From DATKZB01 sp035528235 (lineage in GTDB: Bacteria > Planctomycetota > Phycisphaerae > FEN-1346), in contig DATKZB010000165.1 in the NCBI GenBank assembly GCA_035528235.1, positions 1 to 20,312 of the forward strand: a stretch of 20,312 nt of DNA, read 5' to 3'. Under the pieces are notes generated by a model, which saw only the letters and a list, made by a program, of their open reading frames with translations, was not told the DNA's origin and made no database searches. A program made the position numbers and the translations under genes. How positions within the stretch are numbered: the stretch's first letter is position 1; each line of letters begins with the position of its first letter. This document shows, in pieces, positions 6,468 through 12,929 of this stretch.

Positions 6468-7589
6468 CTACCCTTTCGTCTCGGTCCGAACCAGGCCCTT
6501 GGGGGTCTCGATCCAGCCGCAGTACACGTCGTCGAGCACCTCCGACGGGTCGGGGTACGGACTCTCCTCGACGGCAAACTTCTCGGCGGCCGCGATGGCC
6601 GCGTCGACCTCGGCCTGGATTTTCGAAAACGCCTTGTCCGTCAGGACCTTCGCCTTGAGGAGGTCAGCGCTGAAGAGATTGATGGGGTCGCGGCCCTGCC
6701 AGTACGCCTCCTCGTCCTTGGTGCGATACACGCGGGGGTCGCTGCGGCTGTGGCCGCGATACCGGTAGGTCATGCACTCGATGAGCGACGGCCCGTCGCC
6801 GCGCCGGGCCCGCTCGACCGACTCCAGAACCGCCTCGCGCACCTCCAGCACGTTCTGGCCGTCGACCTTGTTGCCGATCATGGCGTAGCCCCGCGCGCGG
6901 CCGCAGACGTCGGTCACGGCACAGGCCCGGCTGAAGGCAACGCTCATGCCGTACAGGTTGTTCTCGCAGATGTAGACGACGGGCAGCCGCCACTTGCCGG
7001 CCATGTTGAGCGACTCGTGGAAGTTGCCCTCGTTCGAGGCGCCGTCGCCGAAGAAGCACAGGACGACCGAGTCCGTCTCCTGCATCTGGCAGGCCAGTGC
7101 CGCGCCGGTGGCCACCGGCAGGTTGCCGCCGACGATGCCGGTGGCGCCCAGGTTGCGGTTCGACACGTCGGCGATGTGCATCGACCCGCCACGGCCTTTG
7201 CAGTAGCCGGTCGCCTTGCCGCAGAGTTCGGCCATCATGAGTTTCAGGTCGGCCCCCAGGGCCAGGCAATGGCCGTGGCCGCGGTGGGTGCTGGTGATGT
7301 AGTCGCGCTCGGTAATGGCCGAGCAGGCGCCGACCGCGACGGCCTCCTGGCCGGCGTAGACGTGGCTGGCGCCCTGGAGAATGTTGCGGGCCAGCAACTC
7401 GAAGACCTTGTCCTCGAACCCGCGGATCTCCATCATCCGACGCAGCAGGGCGATCTTGCCCTGCGGCGTGAGCGCCGAATTCGGCGGGGCGCCCTTGCCC
7501 TTGGCAGGGGCCCGAGCCTTCTTGCCGGCCGGCGCCTTCCTGGCCGCGGGCGCCCTGGCCTTCTTCTTCACCGCTCTGGCCTTAGCCAT
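6468..7589 (-). CDS. pdhA: Pyruvate dehydrogenase E1 alpha subunit with basic N-terminal tail
   Basis: The alpha subunit of E1 binds thiamine diphosphate. The motif runs from GDGASNEG (GDG at 181-183) to the Asn-Asn at 210-211 (ICENNLYG), with the normal spacing. HVYAGQEAVAVG, STHRGHGHCLA and GRGGSMHIA match the family, as does the regulatory-loop region YRYRGHSRSDP. The ATG at 7589 is chosen because GGAGG lies 5-9 nt upstream; a GTG at 7601 would consume that site. At 373 residues it is longer than the usual 320-340 because of an unusual tail: residues 1-35 are almost only Lys, Arg, Ala and Pro (MAKARAVKKKARAPAARKAP and on), like the C-terminal domain of histone H1. It is the first gene of pdhA-pdhB-pdhC, behind two tandem promoters. 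Confidence 0.95.
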   Translation of the reverse strand: MAKARAVKKKARAPAARKAPAGKKARAPAKGKGAPPNSALTPQGKIALLRRMMEIRGFEDKVFELLARNILQGASHVYAGQEAVAVGACSAITERDYITSTHRGHGHCLALGADLKLMMAELCGKATGYCKGRGGSMHIADVSNRNLGATGIVGGNLPVATGAALACQMQETDSVVLCFFGDGASNEGNFHESLNMAGKWRLPVVYICENNLYGMSVAFSRACAVTDVCGRARGYAMIGNKVDGQNVLEVREAVLESVERARRGDGPSLIECMTYRYRGHSRSDPRVYRTKDEEAYWQGRDPINLFSADLLKAKVLTDKAFSKIQAEVDAAIAAAEKFAVEESPYPDPSEVLDDVYCGWIETPKGLVRTETKG

Positions 7590-7655
7590 CCTGACCTCCA
7601 CGAACCTTCCACGCTAGTCTCCCCCTGCCCGAGCGGGCCGGGATAAAGTTGAAGT

Positions 7656-7684
7656 ATTATAGCCGCAGGGCCTGCGGCACGCAA
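7656..7684 (-). promoter_or_regulatory. pdhA promoter P1 (proximal copy)
   Basis: On the minus strand, TTGCGT (7684-7679), a 17-nt spacer (7678-7662) and a perfect TATAAT (7661-7656) form a good sigma-70-type promoter. Transcription would start near 7649, about 60 nt before the pdhA ATG. The spacer is precisely the palindrome GCCGCAGGGCCTGCGGC. Confidence 0.65.
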
Positions 7685-7690
7685 CCGAAT

Positions 7691-7719
7691 ATTATAGCCG
7701 CAGGGCCTGCGGCACGCAA
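7691..7719 (-). promoter_or_regulatory. pdhA promoter P2 (distal duplicate copy)
   Basis: This repeats P1 exactly: TTGCGT (7719-7714), the same 17-nt palindromic spacer, and TATAAT (7696-7691). It lies inside the 3' end of the hydratase gene, and that gene's TAA stop (7694-7692) is part of the -10 box. Either copy could be active; which one is used cannot be told from sequence. Confidence 0.55.
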
Positions 7720-8540
7720 CCGAGGATGTCGCGGGCGGTCAGGCCGAGCACGCCGTGGTGTTCGGCCGCCAGGTCCCCTGCCCGGCCGTGGGCCCAGACA
7801 GCGAGGACGGCCGCCTCGAACGGTTTCATGCCCGAGGCCACCAGGGCCGCCAGCAGGCCCGTCAGGACGTCGCCCGAGCCGGCCGTCGCCATGCCGGGGT
7901 TGCCCGTCGTGTTGACGTAGAGGCGTTTGCCGTCGCAGACGACGGTGCCGGCGCCCTTGAGGACGGCCACGGCGCCCAGGGCGGCCAAGTCGGCGGCGGC
8001 CGCCTCGCGGTCGGCCTGGACGTGCCTGGTGCTGACGCCCAGCAGGCGCGCCGCCTCGCCGGGATGCGGCGTGATGATGATCGGGGCCCGGGCCTTGGCG
8101 AGGGATTCCTTCGCGTTACCCGCCAGGACGTTGAGCGCGTCGGCATCGAGCACCACCGGGACCGTGATTCCGACCAGGACGGACCGGACGACGGACTTGA
8201 CGCCGAGTGTCTGACCGAGGCCCGGCCCCATCGCCATGACGTGCTGGCCATCGAGCAACTTGCGGACAACGCCGGCGGCTCCCGCTTTAACGCTCGCCCC
8301 GTCGTCGGGCAGCGGTGCCGTGGTGCAGCACGGCGCCAGGCACGCGACCGTGTCGAGGACGGCGTCGGGCGTGGCGATGCGCACGAGCCCCGCCCCGCCG
8401 CGAAGGGCTGCGTTGCCGGTCAGCGCGGCCGCACCGGCCATGCCGCGGCTGCCCGCCACGACCAGCACCAGGCCCGCCGTGCCCTTGTGGGCATCGGCCG
8501 GCCGCCGCGGCGGCTTGGGGATGTCGGTGACGCGGTTCAT
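7692..8540 (-). CDS. nnrD: ADP/ATP-dependent NAD(P)H-hydrate dehydratase
   Basis: A metabolite-repair enzyme of the ribokinase-like (YjeF C-terminal) family. It dehydrates the damaged hydrates of NADH and NADPH at the expense of ADP or ATP, in the cytoplasm. Seen motifs are KGTAGLVLVVAGS (19-31), GNAALRGGAGLVRIATP, GPGLGQ (105-110), LDADALN (131-137), ITPHPGEAARLLG (156-168), and NPGMATAGSGDVLTG (214-228) with catalytic Asp224. At 282 residues it is the dehydratase domain alone; the NAD(P)HX epimerase domain often fused in front is absent, and no separate epimerase gene is in the window. The ATG at 8540 follows larB by 51 nt, with only a poor Shine-Dalgarno. The last codons are the source of the tandem duplication to its left. 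Confidence 0.92.
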   Translation of the reverse strand: MNRVTDIPKPPRRPADAHKGTAGLVLVVAGSRGMAGAAALTGNAALRGGAGLVRIATPDAVLDTVACLAPCCTTAPLPDDGASVKAGAAGVVRKLLDGQHVMAMGPGLGQTLGVKSVVRSVLVGITVPVVLDADALNVLAGNAKESLAKARAPIIITPHPGEAARLLGVSTRHVQADREAAAADLAALGAVAVLKGAGTVVCDGKRLYVNTTGNPGMATAGSGDVLTGLLAALVASGMKPFEAAVLAVWAHGRAGDLAAEHHGVLGLTARDILGCVPQALRL

Positions 8541-8591
8541 GACTCAGCCCCCGGCAGACCGGGCGAAACCGGAAGATAACGCGACATGCGG

Positions 8592-9371
8592 TTACTCGGC
8601 GGACCGATCGCGCGGCCGCGACGCGGCACGCGAAATCAGGGCCGCCAGGTACCCGCCGCCGAAGCCGTTGTCGATGTTCACGACGCCGACGCCGGCCGCG
8701 CAACTGTTCAGCATCGTCAACAGGGGCGCGAGGCCATGGAAACTGGCACCGTAGCCCACGCTCGTCGGCACGGCAATGACCGGCACGTCCACGAGGCCGC
8801 CGACCACGCTGGCCAGCGCGCCCTCCATGCCCGCCACGACGACGACGACGGTGGCCTTCGAGAGGGCCTCGCTATACGCCAGCAACCGGTGGATGCCGGC
8901 CACGCCGACGTCGTAGAAGGTCTCGACGCGACAGCCCATGACCTCGGCCGTGACGCGTGCCTCTTCGGCCACGGGCTGGTCGCTCGTGCCGGCCGAAACG
9001 ACGGCGATCTTGCCATCGAGGGGCGGGCACGGCTCGGCCCCCGCCATCACGATGGCCCGGGCCGCCGCGTGATAGACGGCCTCGGGATGGACGGCGCGGA
9101 CGGCCTCGGCCACATCGGCCCCCGCGCGCGTCGCCAGGACCGTGCTGCCGCGCGAAGCCATCCGGTCGACGATGGCCACTACCTGGTCGACGGTCTTGCC
9201 CAGGCAAAAGATGACCTCGGGGAATCCGCAGCGGATGGCGCGGTGGTGATCGAGTTTGGCGAAGCCGAGGTCCTCGAAAGGCATGTGGCGGAGGCGTTGG
9301 GCGGCCTCGTCGGGCGAGACCTCGCCCTGCTGAACGGCCTCCAGGAGTTTGCGCAGCCGCTGGCTGTCCAC
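8592..9371 (-). CDS. larB: LarB, nickel-pincer cofactor biosynthesis (NaAD carboxylase/hydrolase)
   Basis: LarB belongs to the PurE-like family. It carboxylates the pyridinium ring of nicotinic acid adenine dinucleotide and releases AMP, the first step to the nickel-pincer nucleotide of lactate racemase and related enzymes. The N-terminal helical part has LRKLLEAVQQGEVSPDEA and AQRLRHMPFEDLGFAKLDHHR. The PurE-like core has VVSAGTSDQPVAEEA (124-138), FYDVGVAGIHRLL (152-164), VVAGMEGALASVVGGLVDVPVIAVPTSVGYG (178-208), and LNSCAAGVGVVNIDNGFGGG (221-240); Cys224 fits the known catalytic cysteine. Length 259 is typical. The GTG start at 9371 is the only good candidate, with GGGGAAG 6-12 nt upstream. 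The usual partners larC and larE are not in the window. It is probably co-transcribed with nnrD. Confidence 0.93.
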   Translation of the reverse strand: MDSQRLRKLLEAVQQGEVSPDEAAQRLRHMPFEDLGFAKLDHHRAIRCGFPEVIFCLGKTVDQVVAIVDRMASRGSTVLATRAGADVAEAVRAVHPEAVYHAAARAIVMAGAEPCPPLDGKIAVVSAGTSDQPVAEEARVTAEVMGCRVETFYDVGVAGIHRLLAYSEALSKATVVVVVAGMEGALASVVGGLVDVPVIAVPTSVGYGASFHGLAPLLTMLNSCAAGVGVVNIDNGFGGGYLAALISRAASRPRDRSAE

Positions 9372-9390
9372 GTGTCTTCCCCAATCGCCG

Positions 9391-9407
9391 GAGACGGCAA
9401 ACGTCTC
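9391..9407. other. Hairpin in the larB leader
   Basis: GAGACG (9391-9396) and CGTCTC (9402-9407) form a 6-bp stem with a 5-nt loop. It lies between the predicted larB promoter and the GTG start, about 20 nt upstream of the start, so it would be in the 5' leader of the mRNA. No T run follows on either strand, so it is not a terminator. A role is unproven. Confidence 0.35.
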
Positions 9408-9424
9408 TGCCCTGTTACGCCATC

Positions 9425-9452
9425 AGTATAGGGACTGGGCGAGGGAAGTCCA
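9425..9452 (-). promoter_or_regulatory. Predicted larB promoter
   Basis: On the minus strand, TGGACT (9452-9447; 4/6) and TATACT (9430-9425; 5/6) are separated by 16 nt. The start would be near 9418, leaving a leader of about 47 nt that contains the hairpin. A 5-bp inverted repeat GGACT/AGTCC spans the spacer. The rest of the 9372-9575 gap shows no gene. Confidence 0.45.
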
Positions 9453-9575
9453 CACCCCGCCGACACCTTGCCACAAGTCGTTCCCTGGCAAATGGTTACG
9501 CGGTGGTTGCGAGGCAGTGACGGCGCCGGCGGACAGCCGTTGGGCAACCATCGTCCGCCCCTTGCGGCCGAAGCG

Positions 9576-10922
9576 TTATCCGCCAGCCGGCATCGACTGA
9601 CAAAGCGCCTGGCGCACATGCTCCAGCAGAAACGCTTTGCCGAGCATAAACAGCAACATCGTCATGATGGCCGCCGCCGGCACGGTAATGAACCACGACT
9701 CGAAGATGTCGCGAGTCACCCGGCGGTTGACGGCCCCGAAGCCCCGCGCCAGGCCGATCCCGAGAATCGCGCCGACGAGCGTGTGCGTCGTCGACACGGG
9801 CAGTTTCATCCGCGTACAGATGAGCACGGTGACCGTGGCGGCCACGGAGGCTGCCACACCGCGCGACGGGGTAATCTGCGTAATCTTGCTGCCCACCGTA
9901 TGCATCACGCGGTATCCGTAGGTCGCCAGGCCCAGCACGATTCCGCTTCCGCCGAGAACGAGCACCCAGGCGGGGACGAACACGCGCATCTTGACGGTGC
10001 AGCTCGACGCGATGTCGACGATGGCCGCCAGCGGTCCGACGGCGTTCGCCACGTCGTTGGCGCCGTGCGAGAACGCCACCGCGCACGAGGTCACGACGAC
10101 CAGCGGCGCGAAGACCCGCTCGACGAGTTCGAGCTGCTCCGGCAGCGGCAGGTCCTCCTTGCCCCGCAGGGCCCGGCGGATGAGGGCCTTCGACACCAGG
10201 GCCGACACGAGGCCGACGGCCGCCGCCACCAGGAAGGCGCCGTTGCCGGTAATCCACTTGGCGTGTTCGCCCGTCAGGTGCGACAGGCCCTTGTAGGTGA
10301 TGGCGAGCGTGACCACGACCATCAGGAAGAACACGACAAACGGCGTGATGGTGATGGCGGCGGGCACGGGTCGCTTACGGCCCAGGATAAGCTTGCTGAT
10401 GACCTTGAAGACGGTGTACCCCAGCACGCCTCCGGCCAGCGGCGACAGGAACCAACTGGCCACGATCTGGCCCATCTTGCTCCAGTCGACGGCGGACCAG
10501 CCGGCCGCGATGATGCCGAACCCCGCGATGGCACCGACGATCGCGTGGCTCGTCGAGACGGGCATGCCCATCCAGGTGGCGGCGTTGAGCCAGATGGCGG
10601 CGGCCAGCAGCGAGGCCGCCATGCCCACGAGCACCAGGGCCGCGGCTTCGCCCTCGCCCAGACCGGGCAGCGAGGCGATCCTCGCGGGATCGACGATGCC
10701 CTTGCGCACCGTATCGGTTACGTGGGCCCCAACCAGAACGGCCCCGGCGAACTCACAGATCCCCGCCAGGATGACCGCCCAGCGGATGCTGACGGAGCGC
10801 GACCCGACCGCGCAGCCCATGGAGTTGGCCACGTCGTTGGCGCCGATGTTCCACGCCATGTAGAGGCCGAGCACCGCGGTCAGGACGATGATGACGAGGC
10901 ATCCCATGAGTCGGCAGGTCAT
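9576..10922 (-). CDS. pit: PiT-family inorganic phosphate transporter
   Basis: An integral inner-membrane symporter for phosphate (as a neutral metal-phosphate complex in bacterial Pit) driven by protons. The two inverted halves carry the family's duplicated signatures: GANDVANS (27-34) and GANDVANA (287-294), each followed later by a PVSTSHAIVGAIAG-type motif (121-134) and its mirror PVSTTHTLVGAILG near the C terminus. About ten or more hydrophobic helices are visible, with a charged cytoplasmic loop around residues 240-275 (RRALRGKEDLPLPEQ). Length 448 is normal. The ATG at 10922 is used, but its Shine-Dalgarno is too close; ATG 10907 is an alternative. The DUF47 gene ends 16 nt upstream, a pairing conserved in many bacteria. 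Confidence 0.95.
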   Translation of the reverse strand: MTCRLMGCLVIIVLTAVLGLYMAWNIGANDVANSMGCAVGSRSVSIRWAVILAGICEFAGAVLVGAHVTDTVRKGIVDPARIASLPGLGEGEAAALVLVGMAASLLAAAIWLNAATWMGMPVSTSHAIVGAIAGFGIIAAGWSAVDWSKMGQIVASWFLSPLAGGVLGYTVFKVISKLILGRKRPVPAAITITPFVVFFLMVVVTLAITYKGLSHLTGEHAKWITGNGAFLVAAAVGLVSALVSKALIRRALRGKEDLPLPEQLELVERVFAPLVVVTSCAVAFSHGANDVANAVGPLAAIVDIASSCTVKMRVFVPAWVLVLGGSGIVLGLATYGYRVMHTVGSKITQITPSRGVAASVAATVTVLICTRMKLPVSTTHTLVGAILGIGLARGFGAVNRRVTRDIFESWFITVPAAAIMTMLLFMLGKAFLLEHVRQALCQSMPAGG

Positions 10923-10938
10923 CCCTTCCGGTGCGGCG

Positions 10939-11613
10939 TCACCCCTTGAGGATCATGGCCCTCAGCAGGTCGCCTGTGTTCTCGGCCTCGTTGGCGACGC
11001 GGCTGAGCGTCTGGAGCATCTTGTCGTAGAACATGATGGTGACCGGGTCGAGTTCCTTCTCGATGCCGTAGATTTTGCGGGACAGTCGGCGCTGCATCCG
11101 GTCGGCGCCCCATTCCTGTTCGCCCAGGCCGGCGATGCGGTCGAGCACGGAGGTGGCCTCTTCGCCGCCGAAGGATGTCTCGGCCAGGTTCTGGAGTTCC
11201 ACGGCCGCAGCGGTCAGCGTGTTGCTGACCTTCATGACCTGCCCGACGAACTCCGTGAAATCGTCGCGCAGCGCCGGGTGCACCTCGGTCTTGCGGATGA
11301 ACAGGATGACGGCGAAGTCCTGAACGCTGTCGGCGATGCGGTCCTGGCACCGCAGGAAGTTCTCGAGTTCGTCCCGGCCGACGGGCAGGAAGTACCGTCG
11401 CGGCAGTTGCTGGCGGATCTCATGCTTGATCTTGTCCGCCTCGTACTCGAGTCTCGAGACCTCGTCCTGGAGACGATGAATCTCCTCGTGGTCCCCTTTC
11501 AGGAGGGCGTCCAGAAGCGGCTGGATCTGCTTGACGCACTCGTGAACCTTCTTGGTGTGCTCGACCAGCGGACCAAACGGCGACGCCCCGAAGAGTTCCT
11601 TGATCAGGCTCAT
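10939..11613 (-). CDS. DUF47 (PhoU-like) phosphate transport accessory protein
   Basis: Cytoplasmic all-helical protein of the DUF47/PhoU-like family, which is typically encoded beside Pit transporters and thought to modulate them. Family features visible are the N-terminal FGPLVEHTKKVHECV, the central LEYEADKIKHEIRQQLPRRYFLPVGRDELENFLRCQDRIADSVQDFA (residues about 65-112, with the conserved Glu-Ala-Asp and Asp-x-x-Asp metal-site-like clusters), and a C-terminal half repeating the pattern with YDKMLQTLSRVANEAENTGD. The ATG at 11613 is clear: GGAGGT lies about 8 nt upstream, while longer in-frame extensions are Arg-rich non-coding sequence. At 224 residues it has the usual length. The gene is first in the two-gene phosphate operon. 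Confidence 0.9.
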   Translation of the reverse strand: MSLIKELFGASPFGPLVEHTKKVHECVKQIQPLLDALLKGDHEEIHRLQDEVSRLEYEADKIKHEIRQQLPRRYFLPVGRDELENFLRCQDRIADSVQDFAVILFIRKTEVHPALRDDFTEFVGQVMKVSNTLTAAAVELQNLAETSFGGEEATSVLDRIAGLGEQEWGADRMQRRLSRKIYGIEKELDPVTIMFYDKMLQTLSRVANEAENTGDLLRAMILKG

Positions 11614-11812
11614 GTCCCCACCTCCTCTGTGTTCACGGAGCGGCCGACGCGCCGCCCCATGTCCCGGCAGACCTCTCCGCAGCGCGCGGCCCGGCCGACA
11701 GACGACACCGCGCCGCCTTCCCAACCCGCGCGCGGCAAGACGAACGAGGGAGGGCGCCAACGCCACGTCTACGGGGTATTCACGCGACACCAGGAATCGC
11801 CCTTGAGGTGGG

Positions 11813-11840
11813 ATTATAGGGGGTGGTGGGATAATGACAA
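11813..11840 (-). promoter_or_regulatory. Promoter of the DUF47-pit operon
   Basis: On the minus strand, TTGTCA (11840-11835; 5/6) and a perfect TATAAT (11818-11813) are 16 nt apart. The start would be near 11806, so the leader is about 190 nt before the DUF47 ATG, long enough for regulation. I saw no riboswitch-like fold or Pho-box repeat in the leader (11614-11805). Confidence 0.65.
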
Positions 11841-11888
11841 GCGATTTCAGCGCTCGCCTGCCCAGGCAAGCGACAAGACGCCGGCCCC

Positions 11889-12899
11889 TCAGGCCCGGGT
11901 TTCAAGGTCCAATCCGGCGACCCGGCCGGCCGCCACATCGTGGTACGCCAACCCTGCGACCATGGCGGCGTTGTCGGTGCAGAAACACATCTCGGGCAGG
12001 ATGAGGTCCAGGCCGGCGGCCTCGGCGGCCTCCTGGAACCGAGCCCTCAGACGCCGGTTGGCCGCCACGCCCCCGCCCACGATGATCCGGTCCAGGCCGC
12101 GCGCCTCGGCCGCGCGGAGCGTCTTGGCGACCAGGACGTCGACGACGCATTCCTGGAAACTGGCGGCCACGTCGGCGATCTCCTGCTCGGTCAGGTCGGT
12201 GGGACGGGCCTTGGCCCCGGCGCCCTGCCCCCGGACGTGGTACAGGACGGCCGTCTTGACGCCGCTGAAACTGAAGTCGAACGAGTCGCGCGAGAGCCAC
12301 GGCCGCGAGAACCGCACCGCCTTGGGCGAACCGCCCGCCGCCGCAAGGTCGATGCTCGGCCCCCCGGGATATGGCAGACCCAGGATGCTGGCCACCTTGT
12401 CGAACGCCTCTCCGGCGGCGTCGTCGGTGGTGGCGCCGAGGAGGGTCTGCGCGCGCGGCCCGTCGCAGGCGTACAGGCTCGTGTGCCCACCCGAGACGAT
12501 CAGGCCGATGCACGGGAACGGCAGCTCGTCGCGCTCCAGACACGCCGCGTAGATGTGGGCCTCGATGTGGTTGACGCCGACCAGGGGGACGTCGTGCAGC
12601 CAGGCGAGCGTCTTGGCGGCCGTGACGCCCAGCAGGAGCGACCCGATGAGGCCGGGCCGGTGAACGACGGCGACCGCATCGACGTCGGCGGCGCGGGTGG
12701 CGGCCTGCTCCAGCGCCTCGTCGACGACCGGGACGAGCGCCTCGAGGTGGGCCCGGGAGGCGATCTCCGGCACCACGCCGCCGTACTTGCGGTGGATTTC
12801 CGTCTGGGTGGCCACAACGTTGGAAAGGACGCGGCGGCCGTCATCCACGACCGCCGCACACGTCTCGTCGCAGGAGGTTTCGATGCCCAGGATTCTCAT
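11889..12899 (-). CDS. tsaD: tRNA N6-adenosine threonylcarbamoyltransferase
   Basis: TsaD transfers the threonylcarbamoyl group from TC-AMP to A37 of tRNAs that read ANN codons, working with TsaB and TsaE. It is an ASKHA-fold metalloprotein. The start MRILGIETSCDETCAAV is diagnostic. The metal-binding VNHIEAHIYAA gives His111 and His115; IVSGGHTSLY, GEAFDKVASILGLPYPGGPSID, FSFSGVKTAV and IVGGGVAANRRLR follow in the standard order, ending with MCFCTDNAAMVAGLAY (metal-ligand Asp). At 336 residues it is of normal length. The ATG at 12899 is fixed by homology; its Shine-Dalgarno is poor. It lies 30 nt after the protease gene and probably shares its transcript. tsaB and tsaE are not in the window. 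Confidence 0.97.
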   Translation of the reverse strand: MRILGIETSCDETCAAVVDDGRRVLSNVVATQTEIHRKYGGVVPEIASRAHLEALVPVVDEALEQAATRAADVDAVAVVHRPGLIGSLLLGVTAAKTLAWLHDVPLVGVNHIEAHIYAACLERDELPFPCIGLIVSGGHTSLYACDGPRAQTLLGATTDDAAGEAFDKVASILGLPYPGGPSIDLAAAGGSPKAVRFSRPWLSRDSFDFSFSGVKTAVLYHVRGQGAGAKARPTDLTEQEIADVAASFQECVVDVLVAKTLRAAEARGLDRIIVGGGVAANRRLRARFQEAAEAAGLDLILPEMCFCTDNAAMVAGLAYHDVAAGRVAGLDLETRA

Positions 12900-12929
12900 T
12901 GCATCGCGCCGCCACGGGGCGGCTCAACG

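Larger units (their letters stand above)
7655..7723. repeat. 35-bp tandem duplication containing a palindrome
   Basis: Two identical 34-nt copies (7655-7688 and 7690-7723) have a period of 35 bp. Each contains the palindrome GCCGCAGGGCCTGCGGC (7662-7678 and 7697-7713; 8-bp arms, one central base). The right copy is the last ten or so codons and the stop of the NAD(P)H-hydrate dehydratase gene; the left copy is a non-coding duplicate of that tail. Their perfect identity suggests a recent event. Each copy also forms a promoter, listed separately. Confidence 0.9.

Noticed and set aside
9431..9455. GGGCGAGGGAAGTCC resembling the conserved GAGGAAAGTCC motif of RNase P RNA
   Set aside because: The partner motifs of RNase P RNA are missing and the gene-free gap (about 200 nt) is too short; chance similarity.
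11614..11790. N-terminal extension of the DUF47 protein
   Set aside because: The extension is Arg-rich non-homologous sequence; the ATG at 11613 has a strong Shine-Dalgarno and the family N terminus.
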